Below, piece by piece: positions 44,577 to 52,558 of a DNA stretch of 64,000 bases. Source of the stretch: Solibacillus sp. FSL W7-1436 (GTDB taxonomy: Bacteria > Bacillota > Bacilli > Bacillales_A > Planococcaceae). Made by a program: the position numbers and the translations under genes. The stretch lies in the NCBI RefSeq assembly GCF_038007305.1, contig NZ_JBBOWV010000001.1, positions 1,536,001 through 1,600,000 on the forward strand, in the 5' to 3' direction. Position 1 is the first letter of the stretch. Every line of letters begins with the position of its first letter. Below the pieces are notes generated by a model that was not told the DNA's origin, did no database searches, and saw nothing but the letters and a program-made list of their open reading frames with translations.

Positions 44577-45419
44577 TTAAAAGCTGAAGTTGTCAGGATC
44601 CGGCCCGATACGTAAATCTTGGTTAAGGCCATTAATCTGTTCCATATCTTCAGTAGTCAGCTCAAAATCAAAGATATCGGCATTTTCTACAATGCGATGT
44701 TCTTTCGTTGATTTTGGAATCGTTACAACACCGTTTTGCAGATCCCATCTTAAAATGACTTGAGAAACCGTTTTATTATATTTGGCAGCCAATTCATTTA
44801 AAAGAGGGTTGTCCAATAATTTTGCCTGCATTAACGGAGACCATGCCTCAAACTGAATGTCGTTGTTTTCACAGAAAGCTTTTACTTCCGTTTGGGCTAA
44901 GCGAGGGTGGTATTCCACCTGGTTGATCATCGGTTTGATTTCCGCATCTTTCATCAAATCTTCCAAATGATGAACCTGGAAATTGCAAACACCGATCGCC
45001 TTCACTTTTCCTTCTTTATAAAGTGTTTCCATCGCGCGCCATGCATCTTTGTATTTATCTACAACCGCCCAGTGGATAAGGTATAAGTCCAAGTATTCAA
45101 GACCTAATTTCTTTAAGCTAGTTTCGTAGGCAGCAAGTGTTTCTTCATAGCCTAAATCTGTATTCCACACTTTAGAAGTGATGAATAATTCTTCTCTTGA
45201 AATACCTGTTTCTTTTATTGCTTCACGGATTGCTTCGCCGACGCCCTCTTCATTTTGATAAACGGCAGCTGTATCGATACTGCGGTAACCATGCTTAATC
45301 GCAAATTTCACCGCATTCAGCAGTTCAGGTCCTTCCTCAACTAAATATGTACCGAGTCCTAGCCAAGGCATTTTAACACCGTTATTTAATGTTGTTGTAT
45401 CTTGCAAATTTTTGAGCAT
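44577..45419 (-). CDS. Aldo/keto reductase
   Basis: 280 residues, an NADPH-dependent oxidoreductase of the AKR superfamily (AKR5 branch). The catalytic tetrad is visible: D and Y in SIDTAAVYQNEEGVG, K in ITSKVWNTD and H in YLIHWAV. The phosphate-binding IPKSTKEHRIVEN lies near the C-terminus. RBS GGAGG precedes ATG 45419. Substrates of relatives include methylglyoxal and diketones. Stand-alone gene. Confidence 0.87.
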   Translation of the reverse strand: MLKNLQDTTTLNNGVKMPWLGLGTYLVEEGPELLNAVKFAIKHGYRSIDTAAVYQNEEGVGEAIREAIKETGISREELFITSKVWNTDLGYEETLAAYETSLKKLGLEYLDLYLIHWAVVDKYKDAWRAMETLYKEGKVKAIGVCNFQVHHLEDLMKDAEIKPMINQVEYHPRLAQTEVKAFCENNDIQFEAWSPLMQAKLLDNPLLNELAAKYNKTVSQVILRWDLQNGVVTIPKSTKEHRIVENADIFDFELTTEDMEQINGLNQDLRIGPDPDNFSF

Positions 45420-45532
45420 CGTAAAACCTCCATCTGTAAAATAACACTTAATAGTGCAACTTCAATAATATACCATGAAATTCAGCTCGCACCTACTGAT
45501 TGGGCGAGGGGGAATTTGACCTTTAATGCTGT

Positions 45533-45573
45533 TAAAAAAGCAGGAAAGCCATCCCGAGTTATAGGATGGCCAA
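45533..45573 (-). terminator. Terminator of the first YflT-type gene
   Basis: Minus strand: GGCCATCC / GGATGGCT around a short loop, then a downstream T-rich tract at 45533-45541. Located 12 bp past the stop. Confidence 0.65.
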
Positions 45574-45584
45574 AATTATTTTAT

Positions 45585-46040
45585 TTATGAAATGGTATCT
45601 GAGCCACGTTTATCTTCGGCAACCATGATTAAAATCTTGCCAGCTTCAAATTGCTCGTTGTAGCGCTCCGCTTCGTCTTCCGGAATACCCATACCGACTA
45701 AAGCACCGACAATACCGCCGACCATTACACCGGTAGCTAATCCTGTTAACCCTGCAGCGATTGGTCCGGCAGCAACGACAGGACCGATACCTGGAATCGC
45801 AAGTGCACCAAGGCCGACAATAACACCGCCGAGTCCGCCTAATGTTCCGCCCGCAGCAACACCTGTAATTGCGCCTTCCATGGCATTTGCGCCGGTTTCG
45901 TTGGAGATTGCATCTACATCCGATACGTTTTTACTGATGATTGAAATATCCTGTGCGCTGTATCCTTGTTGCTTTAATTCCTCAACTGCTTTGATTGCTT
46001 CTGCTTCTGTATCATAATATCCTACGACATGTTTTGCCAT
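45585..46040 (-). CDS. General stress protein of the YflT/GSP17M family
   Basis: 151 residues. The N-terminal VVGYYDTEAEAIKAVEELKQQGYSAQDI is the GSP17M/YflT domain; the middle is a Gly/Ala/Val-rich tract (GVAAGGTLGGLGGVIVGLG) that could insert in membranes like a glycine zipper; the C-terminus ends with IPEDEAERYNEQFEAGKILIMV. In B. subtilis such proteins are part of the general stress response. The start ATG 46040 (MAKHV) is preferred over the ATG at 46049, which sits inside the ribosome site. It is 60% or more alike to the gene at 46195. Confidence 0.82.
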   Translation of the reverse strand: MAKHVVGYYDTEAEAIKAVEELKQQGYSAQDISIISKNVSDVDAISNETGANAMEGAITGVAAGGTLGGLGGVIVGLGALAIPGIGPVVAAGPIAAGLTGLATGVMVGGIVGALVGMGIPEDEAERYNEQFEAGKILIMVAEDKRGSDTIS

Positions 46041-46144
46041 TTCTCTCATCCTCTCAAAACTCTTTTACATACTAAAATTTACCCCGGAGGAATATTTGTA
46101 AACATGAGGAAACAGGGAGGGGGGAAACTACTTCCTGTAGGAAT

Positions 46145-46186
46145 GAAAAAAGAAAGCCATCCTGACAAATCAGGAATGACTTTCTG
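46145..46186 (-). terminator. Terminator of the second YflT-type gene
   Basis: Minus strand: AGAAAGTCATTCCTGATTTG / AGGATGGCTTTCT then TTTTTTC. Confidence 0.75.
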
Positions 46187-46194
46187 CAGTTTTA

Positions 46195-46647
46195 TTATAA
46201 AAGTGTTGTACCGCGTGTGTCTTCATCTACCATAATTAAAATTTTACCGGATTCAAATTGTTCGTTGTAACGGTTTGCTTCATCTTCTGGAATCCCCATT
46301 CCGATAAGAGCACCCGTCAAGCCGCCGACACCTGCACCAGCTGCCGCACCTGTAATACCGGCAACAATTGGACCTGCTCCGACAATAGGACCGATTCCTG
46401 GAATCACCAATGCGCCAAGACCTGCAAGCACGCCGCCAATTCCGCCTAATGCACCGCCCGCAGCTGCGCCTGTAGCTGCACCTTCTGCAACGTTTGCACC
46501 TGTTTCATCGGAAATCGTATCAACATCTGATTGGCTTTTACTGATAACTGAAATATCTTCCGTACGGTAACCTTGTCGTTTGAGATCCTCAATTGCATCT
46601 ATTGCTTCTGCTTCTGTATCATAATACCCCACAATATGTTTTACCAT
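46195..46647 (-). CDS. General stress protein of the YflT/GSP17M family, tandem paralogue
   Basis: 150 residues, same layout as its neighbour: a GSP17M domain (VKHIVGYYDTEAEAIDAI), then an Ala/Gly-rich hydrophobic tract (GAAAGGALGGIGGVLAGLG) and IPEDEANRYNEQFESGKILIMV. Each of the two copies has its own ribosome site and terminator, so they are separate transcripts. GAGGAGG overlaps a first ATG at 46656; ATG 46647 has normal spacing. The two arose by duplication. Confidence 0.82.
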   Translation of the reverse strand: MVKHIVGYYDTEAEAIDAIEDLKRQGYRTEDISVISKSQSDVDTISDETGANVAEGAATGAAAGGALGGIGGVLAGLGALVIPGIGPIVGAGPIVAGITGAAAGAGVGGLTGALIGMGIPEDEANRYNEQFESGKILIMVDEDTRGTTLL

Positions 46648-46752
46648 TTCTATCATCCTCCTCTAAGTTGCACAATGTAAATTTACCCGCGTGTTTTGAA
46701 AGTAAACATAACACGTTAACAATATGCTGACTGGAAGGGGGAAATTGAAACA

Positions 46753-47115
46753 TTAGGATACATATAGTTTTGCCGCCAAAAAGCCGGCAACAGCAAAGGA
46801 TAGGCCGACCGAATAGGTGAGTAAAGAATAGAGTAAAAATTGCTTCCATTGTTTTGCATGGACAAGTGTCACACTTTCCAATTTGAAAGTAGAGAATGTA
46901 GTGAACGCTCCTAAAAATCCGATGCACAAAATAAGATTTACATTTGTATGAAGATGCATATTAACCAAAAAACCTAATGCAAAAGAGCCGAGCATATTTA
47001 CCGTAAAAGTACCAAAGTACATAAACCGGTTTGTATGATTGAGCCGCTTAGAAACAACAGCGCGCAAAATGGCTCCGAAAAACCCGCCAAAGGCCACTAA
47101 CAAGAAGTTCATCAT
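46753..47115 (-). CDS. crcB: Fluoride channel subunit CrcB/FluC, second of pair
   Basis: 120 residues, four membrane helices. Family marks GGFFGAILRAVVSK and TTFSTFKLE (the break in helix 3 that lines the sodium site) are present. Such small subunits form the dual-topology fluoride exporter; when two different genes are present they form a heterodimer. It starts inside the end of the preceding crcB (4-bp overlap), and the fluoride riboswitch upstream controls both. Confidence 0.9.
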   Translation of the reverse strand: MMNFLLVAFGGFFGAILRAVVSKRLNHTNRFMYFGTFTVNMLGSFALGFLVNMHLHTNVNLILCIGFLGAFTTFSTFKLESVTLVHAKQWKQFLLYSLLTYSVGLSFAVAGFLAAKLYVS

Positions 47116-47504
47116 ACTGATTTCTCCCTTTCCGAAAGGCTTTTTCCGATCTTCATGCCAAGTGCAACAAAAATTAATCCGAAAATGGCACTAATGAGAA
47201 TATAAAGGAAGGCGGAAAAATAAAAGTGATGCTCCAGCAATTGGATAACTTCGATACTGAATGTGGAAAAAGTTGTAAACGATCCAATTAAACCGGTTTT
47301 AAATGCTGATAAATAGTCAGGGTTTGCTGTTAGTTTCAGTTCAAGCCCCGAAGAGAGCAACCCTAAAAGAAAGCAGCCTGCCAAATTCACTGCAACCGTT
47401 GCAAATGGGAAGGCAGCTGTCTCGTTTGTGAATAAAAGCAGGGATACGCCATATCGTAATGCCGCTCCAATCGCACCGCCGATTCCTATTAAAATCATTT
47501 GCAA
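47112..47504 (-). CDS. crcB: Fluoride channel subunit CrcB/FluC, first of pair
   Basis: 130 residues, four membrane helices with GIGGAIGAALRYGVSL at the N-terminus and GSFTTFSTFSIE in helix 3. It is the promoter-proximal gene of the pair, 20 bp from the riboswitch terminator, with GGGAGG as ribosome site. It has fewer positive charges at the C-terminus than its partner, consistent with opposite membrane topology of the two. Confidence 0.9.
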   Translation of the reverse strand: MQMILIGIGGAIGAALRYGVSLLLFTNETAAFPFATVAVNLAGCFLLGLLSSGLELKLTANPDYLSAFKTGLIGSFTTFSTFSIEVIQLLEHHFYFSAFLYILISAIFGLIFVALGMKIGKSLSEREKSV

Positions 47505-47522
47505 ATTAAGTAACCTCCCTTA

Positions 47523-47606
47523 AAAAAACAGACTCCCGCCAGTTTACTAAACTGACAGGAGTCATTCGTCTATAGCCGGTTAAGGGCGAATTTTATCGCC
47601 TATCAT
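47523..47606 (-). promoter_or_regulatory. Fluoride riboswitch (crcB motif) with terminator
   Basis: Minus strand: GATAGGCGAT, then TTCGCC closing P2, CTTAACCGGCTATAG, and AATGACTCCTG, the recognised fluoride-aptamer layout. The aptamer's ACTCCTG is then used in the terminator stem ACTCCTGTCAGTTTA / TAAACTGGCGGGAGT followed by a T run (47523-47563). Fluoride binding should favour readthrough into the crcB pair. Confidence 0.88.
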
Positions 47607-47768
47607 GTTCTATTTACTACATTAATTTATCAATTAATCGTAAGTCAAGATACTCATTAAAAATGCAAGGCAATACCATCACGAAGCATACTCCAAACGC
47701 TTCAATAAGTGGAGACAAATCGTTCCTTCACCGTTATTCTTAAATCATGGAAAACAGGAGGAATAAAC

Positions 47769-48392
47769 GTGCAACCATTAATTCATGGAATCCTATTGGC
47801 ATTTGGCTTAATTTTGCCATTGGGTGTTCAAAACGTATTTATTTTTAATCAAGGCGCAACACACCGGAAATTTAAGAAGGCACTGCCTGCAATAGTAACA
47901 GCAGGCATCTGTGATACGATTTTGATTTATTTGGCGGTAGCAGGAGTATCTGTAATTGTTTTTAGTTTTGAATGGCTGAAAATAGCATTGTTTTTAGCAG
48001 GGTTCTTTTTCTTGGCATATATGGGGTGGATGATATGGAAAGACAATCCTGCGATAAATGCGAAGCGGGAGGAAAAAGGATTTTCAGCTCGGCGCCAAAT
48101 AACATTTGCTGCATCCGTATCGCTGCTTAACCCCCATGCTATTTTAGATACAATCGGGGTAATCGGAACAAGTTCATTAACTTATACAGGGTATGAGAAA
48201 TGGATGTTTACTTTGGCTTGTATAGTCGTATCATGGATCTGGTTTCTGTCGCTTGCCATTGTCGGGAGGAAGATTGGACAAATTGACGGGAACGGGGAAT
48301 TTTTAAATTACCTTAATAAAATTTCTGCAGTCATCATCTGGATAATGGCACTGTATATGGGCTATCAGTTTTATGCAGTGATTGGTGAATAG
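47769..48392 (+). CDS. LysE/ArgO-family amino acid exporter
   Basis: 207 residues, six membrane helices. Start and middle (ILLAFGLILPLGVQNVFIFNQGA; SLLNPHAILDTIGVIGTSSL) are typical of LysE/ArgO exporters of basic amino acids. The start GTG 47769 has AGGAGG 7 bases upstream; the open frame continues upstream without a ribosome site. It is on its own strand between the fluoride operon and an unknown membrane gene. Confidence 0.84.
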   Translation: MQPLIHGILLAFGLILPLGVQNVFIFNQGATHRKFKKALPAIVTAGICDTILIYLAVAGVSVIVFSFEWLKIALFLAGFFFLAYMGWMIWKDNPAINAKREEKGFSARRQITFAASVSLLNPHAILDTIGVIGTSSLTYTGYEKWMFTLACIVVSWIWFLSLAIVGRKIGQIDGNGEFLNYLNKISAVIIWIMALYMGYQFYAVIGE

Positions 48393-48580
48393 GAAAGACG
48401 ACCGAGCCATTACCAGCCGAAGATATCGTTTAATATTACGCTAGGAAAATACTACTCTTAACGGACTGCTATAAATACATCTATAAACTCAGAAACCAAT
48501 AACTCCTCAAAACGTAAAAAACTTAATGAAACTAAAACGAACTGATGATAGTTCACTTTTAGAAATTGGAGGAAGTTGAG

Positions 48581-49177
48581 ATGGCTATTAAACAAATGAA
48601 TAAAAAGAAAAAGAAACGCCGCTCACTTTGGCCAGGCTATCAAAAAGGTGATGGCATCATTGCAGTTTTTATGCTGATTGCCATGCTTATTTTACTCCCA
48701 TCCTTATTCATATGGGGAATATCCTTCTTTAATGAAGAGCATTTTATTGTTCATGAGATGATGAATGCCCTTGCTGCAGCAGGGGTAAGTGTATGTTTTG
48801 GAATAGGGTTCATAGGGATGGTTTTTGGAATAAAGAGCTGGTTCGGAAAAATGGTGAGTATAGTGATTGTCTTGATCATGTTCGGAGTGGGTTACTCTTT
48901 TTCAGAAACATCGGCACTTCTCTATAAAGACAAAGTGGCTTATGAAAATAAAGATTTTGAGGAGATGGTCGCTGTACCGATAGGCGTGGAATACGAGCCG
49001 CCCGATTATGGTCTTCCGAAACTGATGAAGTTAGAGTTTGAAGAGCTGACAATCGATGTGTATAATCTTGAGATTCACCGGAGAGATTACGAAGCGAATT
49101 GGAAAGGGAAACCGCTCAAAATTACTTATCTGCCCAACAGCCATTTTGCGGTAAGTGTAAAAGAATATATAGAATAA
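48581..49177 (+). CDS. Unknown three-helix membrane protein
   Basis: 198 residues. A basic N-terminus (MNKKKKKRRSLWPG) is followed by three membrane helices (about residues 22-50, 62-86 and 88-106) and an extracytoplasmic C-terminal domain of 90 residues rich in Glu and Tyr (YEPPDYGLPKLMKLEFEEL). I do not recognise it. The start ATG 48581 follows GGAGG at 8 bases; a TTG at 48566 lies in that site. Single gene ended by a hairpin. Confidence 0.65.
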   Translation: MAIKQMNKKKKKRRSLWPGYQKGDGIIAVFMLIAMLILLPSLFIWGISFFNEEHFIVHEMMNALAAAGVSVCFGIGFIGMVFGIKSWFGKMVSIVIVLIMFGVGYSFSETSALLYKDKVAYENKDFEEMVAVPIGVEYEPPDYGLPKLMKLEFEELTIDVYNLEIHRRDYEANWKGKPLKITYLPNSHFAVSVKEYIE

Positions 49178-49210
49178 ACAGGCGGTCATACAAGCTGTAC
49201 TACCTGTTAA

Positions 49211-49255
49211 ACAACTCGGAAAACAAGAGAATTTTATGTTTTTCGAGCTTTTTTA
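49211..49255 (+). terminator. Terminator after the unknown membrane protein
   Basis: AACTCGGAAAACA / TGTTTTTCGAGCTT followed by TTTTTT. Confidence 0.7.
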
Positions 49256-49434
49256 TTGACTGGAAAAGAGTGGAGTTCTTGTAGCCCTAAAGAACGACTT
49301 AGGGGGAGATTACAAATAATTGCGTTAAATTATGTTAGAATATTTAATGGAGCTATTTAACTTACGCTCACAACTGTCTGCGCGGTAAAATATCATTTCT
49401 TTTTTTGTTTCTGAATTGAAGGGATCAATTGCAG

Positions 49435-49539
49435 ATGATTACCCGTAACCGCCCTTTCCCTTATAAGATCCATCCACCTCCAACAAAAGTTCCTTTGAAA
49501 CAAAAGAAGTATAAGTACAGAAAGGATTTGATTGAATGA
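49435..49539 (+). CDS. 34-residue ORF translationally coupled to the NCS1 permease
   Basis: The ORF begins at ATG 49435, encodes MITRNRPFPYKIHPPP and then a Lys/Tyr-rich tail, and ends with TGA at 49537-49539, overlapping the permease ATG (49536) as ATGA. AAGGGA lies 12 bases upstream. It is basic and proline-rich, with no membrane segment. The overlap suggests a leader or regulatory peptide, or simply translational coupling. It is too short for statistics, so its expression is unproven. Confidence 0.45.
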   Translation: MITRNRPFPYKIHPPPTKVPLKQKKYKYRKDLIE

Positions 49540-50951
49540 GATCTGAGATTACTGCAGATCAGAGTTTAACAGAAAGAGACTTATATCAAAAAGAAGCAAC
49601 AAGTGACTATACGTTTGACCGGGTTCCGCGTGAAGAACGCAAAATGGGCTGGTTAAGTATCACGAATATAACGTTCGGCATTGCAACTGCCATTTTCTAT
49701 TTCCAGATGGGAAGTGTTATGGCACTACAGTTCGGAGCGGTCAATGCACTTATATCTGCCGGCTATGCCATCATTGTCGCAGGTATTCTCGGAAGTATTA
49801 TTGTTTATTTATCGGCTAAGTCCGGCATGAACGTCAACTTATTATCCCGCGGAGGATTCGGTTATATCGGAGCCTCATTAACCTCATTAATTTACGCATC
49901 AAACTTTATTATGTATTGTGCCTTTGAAGGTATGATTTTAGTCGCTGCAGTTCATGCATATTTCCCGGCGATTCCGGTCTGGCTTTTGATTGTAATCTTT
50001 GGTTCACTAGTAATTCCGTTAAACTGGTTTGGCATTAAACAATTGGACAAACTTCAAAAATGGTCATTGCCGATTTTTGGATTATTCCTCATTACTGCGA
50101 TTGTTATTGCTTTCAATACCCCATCACTAAACCCCGGAAATTTCTGGACCTATTTACCTGAAGGTGTTCAAATAGGCGGTACGGCATTGCTGTTATGTAT
50201 CGGAATGCAACACGGAATCATGGGTCTTACGGCTTTGATTGCCTCAGATTATGCACGTTTCCTGAAACCGAAAGACTTGAAGATCGGTTCTATTGCTATT
50301 GGTTTTATTCCGCAAATTTTCTGTTTCGGAGTAATGGGCGGGCTTGGTATCTGGTTCGGTGTAAAATTTGCTGAAGCGAATCCCGGCGTTTATATCGTGA
50401 CATTGTTAGGACTCGGTGGTGTCGTATTCACAGTACTGACGCAGGTCCGTATTAACATCACGAATATTTACAGCAGCTCACTTTCACTCTCGAACTTTTT
50501 TGAAAATATGTTTGGCTTTACGCCCGGCCGTCGTTTTTGGGTAGTTGTGGGCGGTGTTGCTGCGATGATCTTAATGCTTGGCGGTATTGTCGATCATCTT
50601 CAAATTGCGATGACGTTCCAAGGTGTAGCACTGATGAGCTGGGCAGCAGTTCTCGTCACGGAAGCACTCGTTCTCAAAAAATGGCTGAAAATCGGCCCGC
50701 GCTATTACGAATCCAGACAGGAAAATCTGTTTAAATGGAATCCGGTTGGTGTCATTGCGTTGATTGTTCCAACTATAATCGGCACAATTGCAGCGCTCGG
50801 ATATATGGGCACATTCCTTCAAAATACGGCTGCCTTTTTCGCAGCGCTTATGGCAGCACTTCTGACTGTCATTTTAGGGGTGGCGACAAAAGGGCGTTAT
50901 TATAGCAAGAAAGAAGCGAACGATATTCCGAAAGAGGATTGGATCGCTTAA
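49536..50951 (+). CDS. NCS1-family purine/cytosine permease-like transporter
   Basis: 471 residues, about twelve membrane helices. The leader DYTFDRVPREERKMGWLSIT and the helix-1 pattern NITFGIATAIFYFQMGSVMALQFG are those of the nucleobase:cation symporter-1 family, closest to cytosine/purine permeases. The ATG overlaps the stop of the small ORF at 49435, and AAAGGATTTG serves as its ribosome site. It is followed by a terminator. No salvage enzyme lies nearby, so the substrate stays open (cytosine, hydantoin, thiamine precursors and others are known for the family). Confidence 0.83.
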   Translation: MRSEITADQSLTERDLYQKEATSDYTFDRVPREERKMGWLSITNITFGIATAIFYFQMGSVMALQFGAVNALISAGYAIIVAGILGSIIVYLSAKSGMNVNLLSRGGFGYIGASLTSLIYASNFIMYCAFEGMILVAAVHAYFPAIPVWLLIVIFGSLVIPLNWFGIKQLDKLQKWSLPIFGLFLITAIVIAFNTPSLNPGNFWTYLPEGVQIGGTALLLCIGMQHGIMGLTALIASDYARFLKPKDLKIGSIAIGFIPQIFCFGVMGGLGIWFGVKFAEANPGVYIVTLLGLGGVVFTVLTQVRINITNIYSSSLSLSNFFENMFGFTPGRRFWVVVGGVAAMILMLGGIVDHLQIAMTFQGVALMSWAAVLVTEALVLKKWLKIGPRYYESRQENLFKWNPVGVIALIVPTIIGTIAALGYMGTFLQNTAAFFAALMAALLTVILGVATKGRYYSKKEANDIPKEDWIA

Positions 50952-50953
50952 AT

Positions 50954-50995
50954 AACCGCACTTCTCTTTTTTATGGGAAGTGCGGTTTTTATTTT
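50954..50995 (+). terminator. Terminator of the NCS1 permease gene
   Basis: AACCGCACTTC / GAAGTGCGGTT followed by TTTATTTT. Confidence 0.85.
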
Positions 50996-51147
50996 AAAGG
51001 TGCCGGGAAGAGATGCTTTAGCGAAAGAATATGATAATTTACTATACATAAAAATACCACTAAGTACTTGTTATTAGGGAGTTTAATATATACAACTGAT
51101 TTATAATTATAGTAAAATAATACTATAGCAGCTATTGGAAAGTTAAA

Positions 51148-52116
51148 TTGAAAGCGGGTCTTTATATGGGTACTGTTGTAGGAGGTATATTAATTTGCCT
51201 CATCGTATTATGTATACGTCTGTACAATGAAAAGGCGACGTTACAACAAAAAATAGATTTATATAAACCGATGATTGAAACGACTGAAGGTATCAGGGAT
51301 ATATTATATTACTGTGAAGTTTACCCGAAACTAAAGTATCTTTATTTAAGCCCAAGTTTAGAAAGTAATTTAGGGCCGAATATACTGCAAAAACATTTAG
51401 AAAATCCGGATTTGATTTTTGACATTGTTCATCCGGATGACATCGATATTTTAAGGAAGAAACAATCGGGAACCCTTAACTTCGATAAACCGATAAAATT
51501 AAGATTTAAAAACCATTTGGGAGAATACATCTGGTTTGAAGAATATGCCACACCTGTTTACAAAGACGGAAAAATAATCGCGGTACAAGGCGTTTACAGA
51601 AACGTACATAGTAATTATATTTTACAGGAGCAGCTTGAATACAAATCGACCCATGATGGATTAACGGGTCTGTGCAATAGAGAGTACTTCCAATTGAAAA
51701 AGAAAGAGTTTGATCAAATTTCAATCCCTATATCTGTAATTGTCGCAGATTTGGATGACTTGAAAGAAGTTAATGATGAATATGGTCATCAGATGGGGGA
51801 CCGTTTAATTGTTGCAGCAGCAGATTGCTTAAAAAAATTTGCAGACGAAGAAATGATTGTCGCAAGAATTGGCGGAGATGAATTTATAGTGGTGATGCCG
51901 CATAAAAATAGTTTTGAAGTTGAACAGTATATAGAAAAAGTACGCTTGGAAATGAAAGAATTTTCTAATTTATCACCATTCTCGCCCATTCAAATTTCAA
52001 TGGGCTATGAGTATGCACCTTCTTCATATGGTGTAATGAGGCAACTGCTTAATAAAGCCGACCAAAAGATGTATAAAAATAAAAAGATGAAGAAGATGCT
52101 GGTTGAAAACAGATAA
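51148..52116 (+). CDS. PAS-GGDEF diguanylate cyclase
   Basis: 322 residues. One N-terminal membrane helix (residues 5-23), a PAS-type segment with its PAC end (EYIWFEEYATPVYKDGKIIA), then a GGDEF domain (THDGLTGLCNREYF and ARIGGDEFIVVMP at 240-252). The GGDEF motif is intact, so it should make cyclic di-GMP. The RxxD inhibition site usually found five residues before GGDEF is missing (EEMIVAR instead). Start is TTG 51148 after GGAAAG; an ATG at 51166 is alternative. Monocistronic. Confidence 0.85.
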   Translation: MKAGLYMGTVVGGILICLIVLCIRLYNEKATLQQKIDLYKPMIETTEGIRDILYYCEVYPKLKYLYLSPSLESNLGPNILQKHLENPDLIFDIVHPDDIDILRKKQSGTLNFDKPIKLRFKNHLGEYIWFEEYATPVYKDGKIIAVQGVYRNVHSNYILQEQLEYKSTHDGLTGLCNREYFQLKKKEFDQISIPISVIVADLDDLKEVNDEYGHQMGDRLIVAAADCLKKFADEEMIVARIGGDEFIVVMPHKNSFEVEQYIEKVRLEMKEFSNLSPFSPIQISMGYEYAPSSYGVMRQLLNKADQKMYKNKKMKKMLVENR

Positions 52117-52145
52117 ACTTTCTGGCATACATATTAATTTTTAAA

Positions 52146-52388
52146 GGGGCCGGGACATAAGTAGAATAACCGTTAAATAAGAGGAAAGACATTATTAAAA
52201 AACGGATATTTGAAAAATTGATTGGAATGCAGGGCGACTCCTGCGGGAATAGCGTGACGCCTGAGACTACAGGCTCAGGCCACGCCCGCGGAAAGCGTCC
52301 CGGAATGGAAATCAATTTTAACGTTCAGCAAAAAATCACTATTTTTCTCTGAGAGAAAATAGTGTTTTTGGGTTATGTCCCGGCCTCC
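52146..52388. repeat. Intact palindromic MITE-like element
   Basis: A perfect 13-bp terminal inverted repeat, GGCCGGGACATAA (52148-52160) and TTATGTCCCGGCC (52373-52385), encloses 238 bp. Inside is a large imperfect palindrome (52218-52316) from TTGATTGGAATGCAGGGCG through centre GAGACTACAGGCTCAGGCC to CGGAATGGAAATCAA, then a hairpin (ATCACTATTTTCTC / GAGAAAATAGTG, 52332-52368). No coding sequence. The layout equals the 17.1 kb copy, and a truncated copy is at 7.7 kb. Confidence 0.75.
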
Positions 52389-52558
52389 TTTCTTACGATT
52401 AATCAAGTGTATTCTTCAACTTTTGTAGCTATTTTAGATTTAAGTGTAGGGGCATAGTTTCTCTCTTTATTTTACACTTATATTTTTATATGCCAAAAAG
52501 ACCTAACGATTTTTATTTTTTTCGAGAGGTCTGTATGATATAGTGGAGTTACGTTTTA

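Noticed and set aside
46029..46235. 68-codon plus-strand ORF between the YflT-type genes
   Set aside because: It covers the terminator and ribosome site of these genes; low-complexity reading with no support.
48539..48555. Inverted repeat GAACT-gatgat-AGTTC as operator
   Set aside because: Arms of only five bases and no regulator nearby; indistinguishable from chance.
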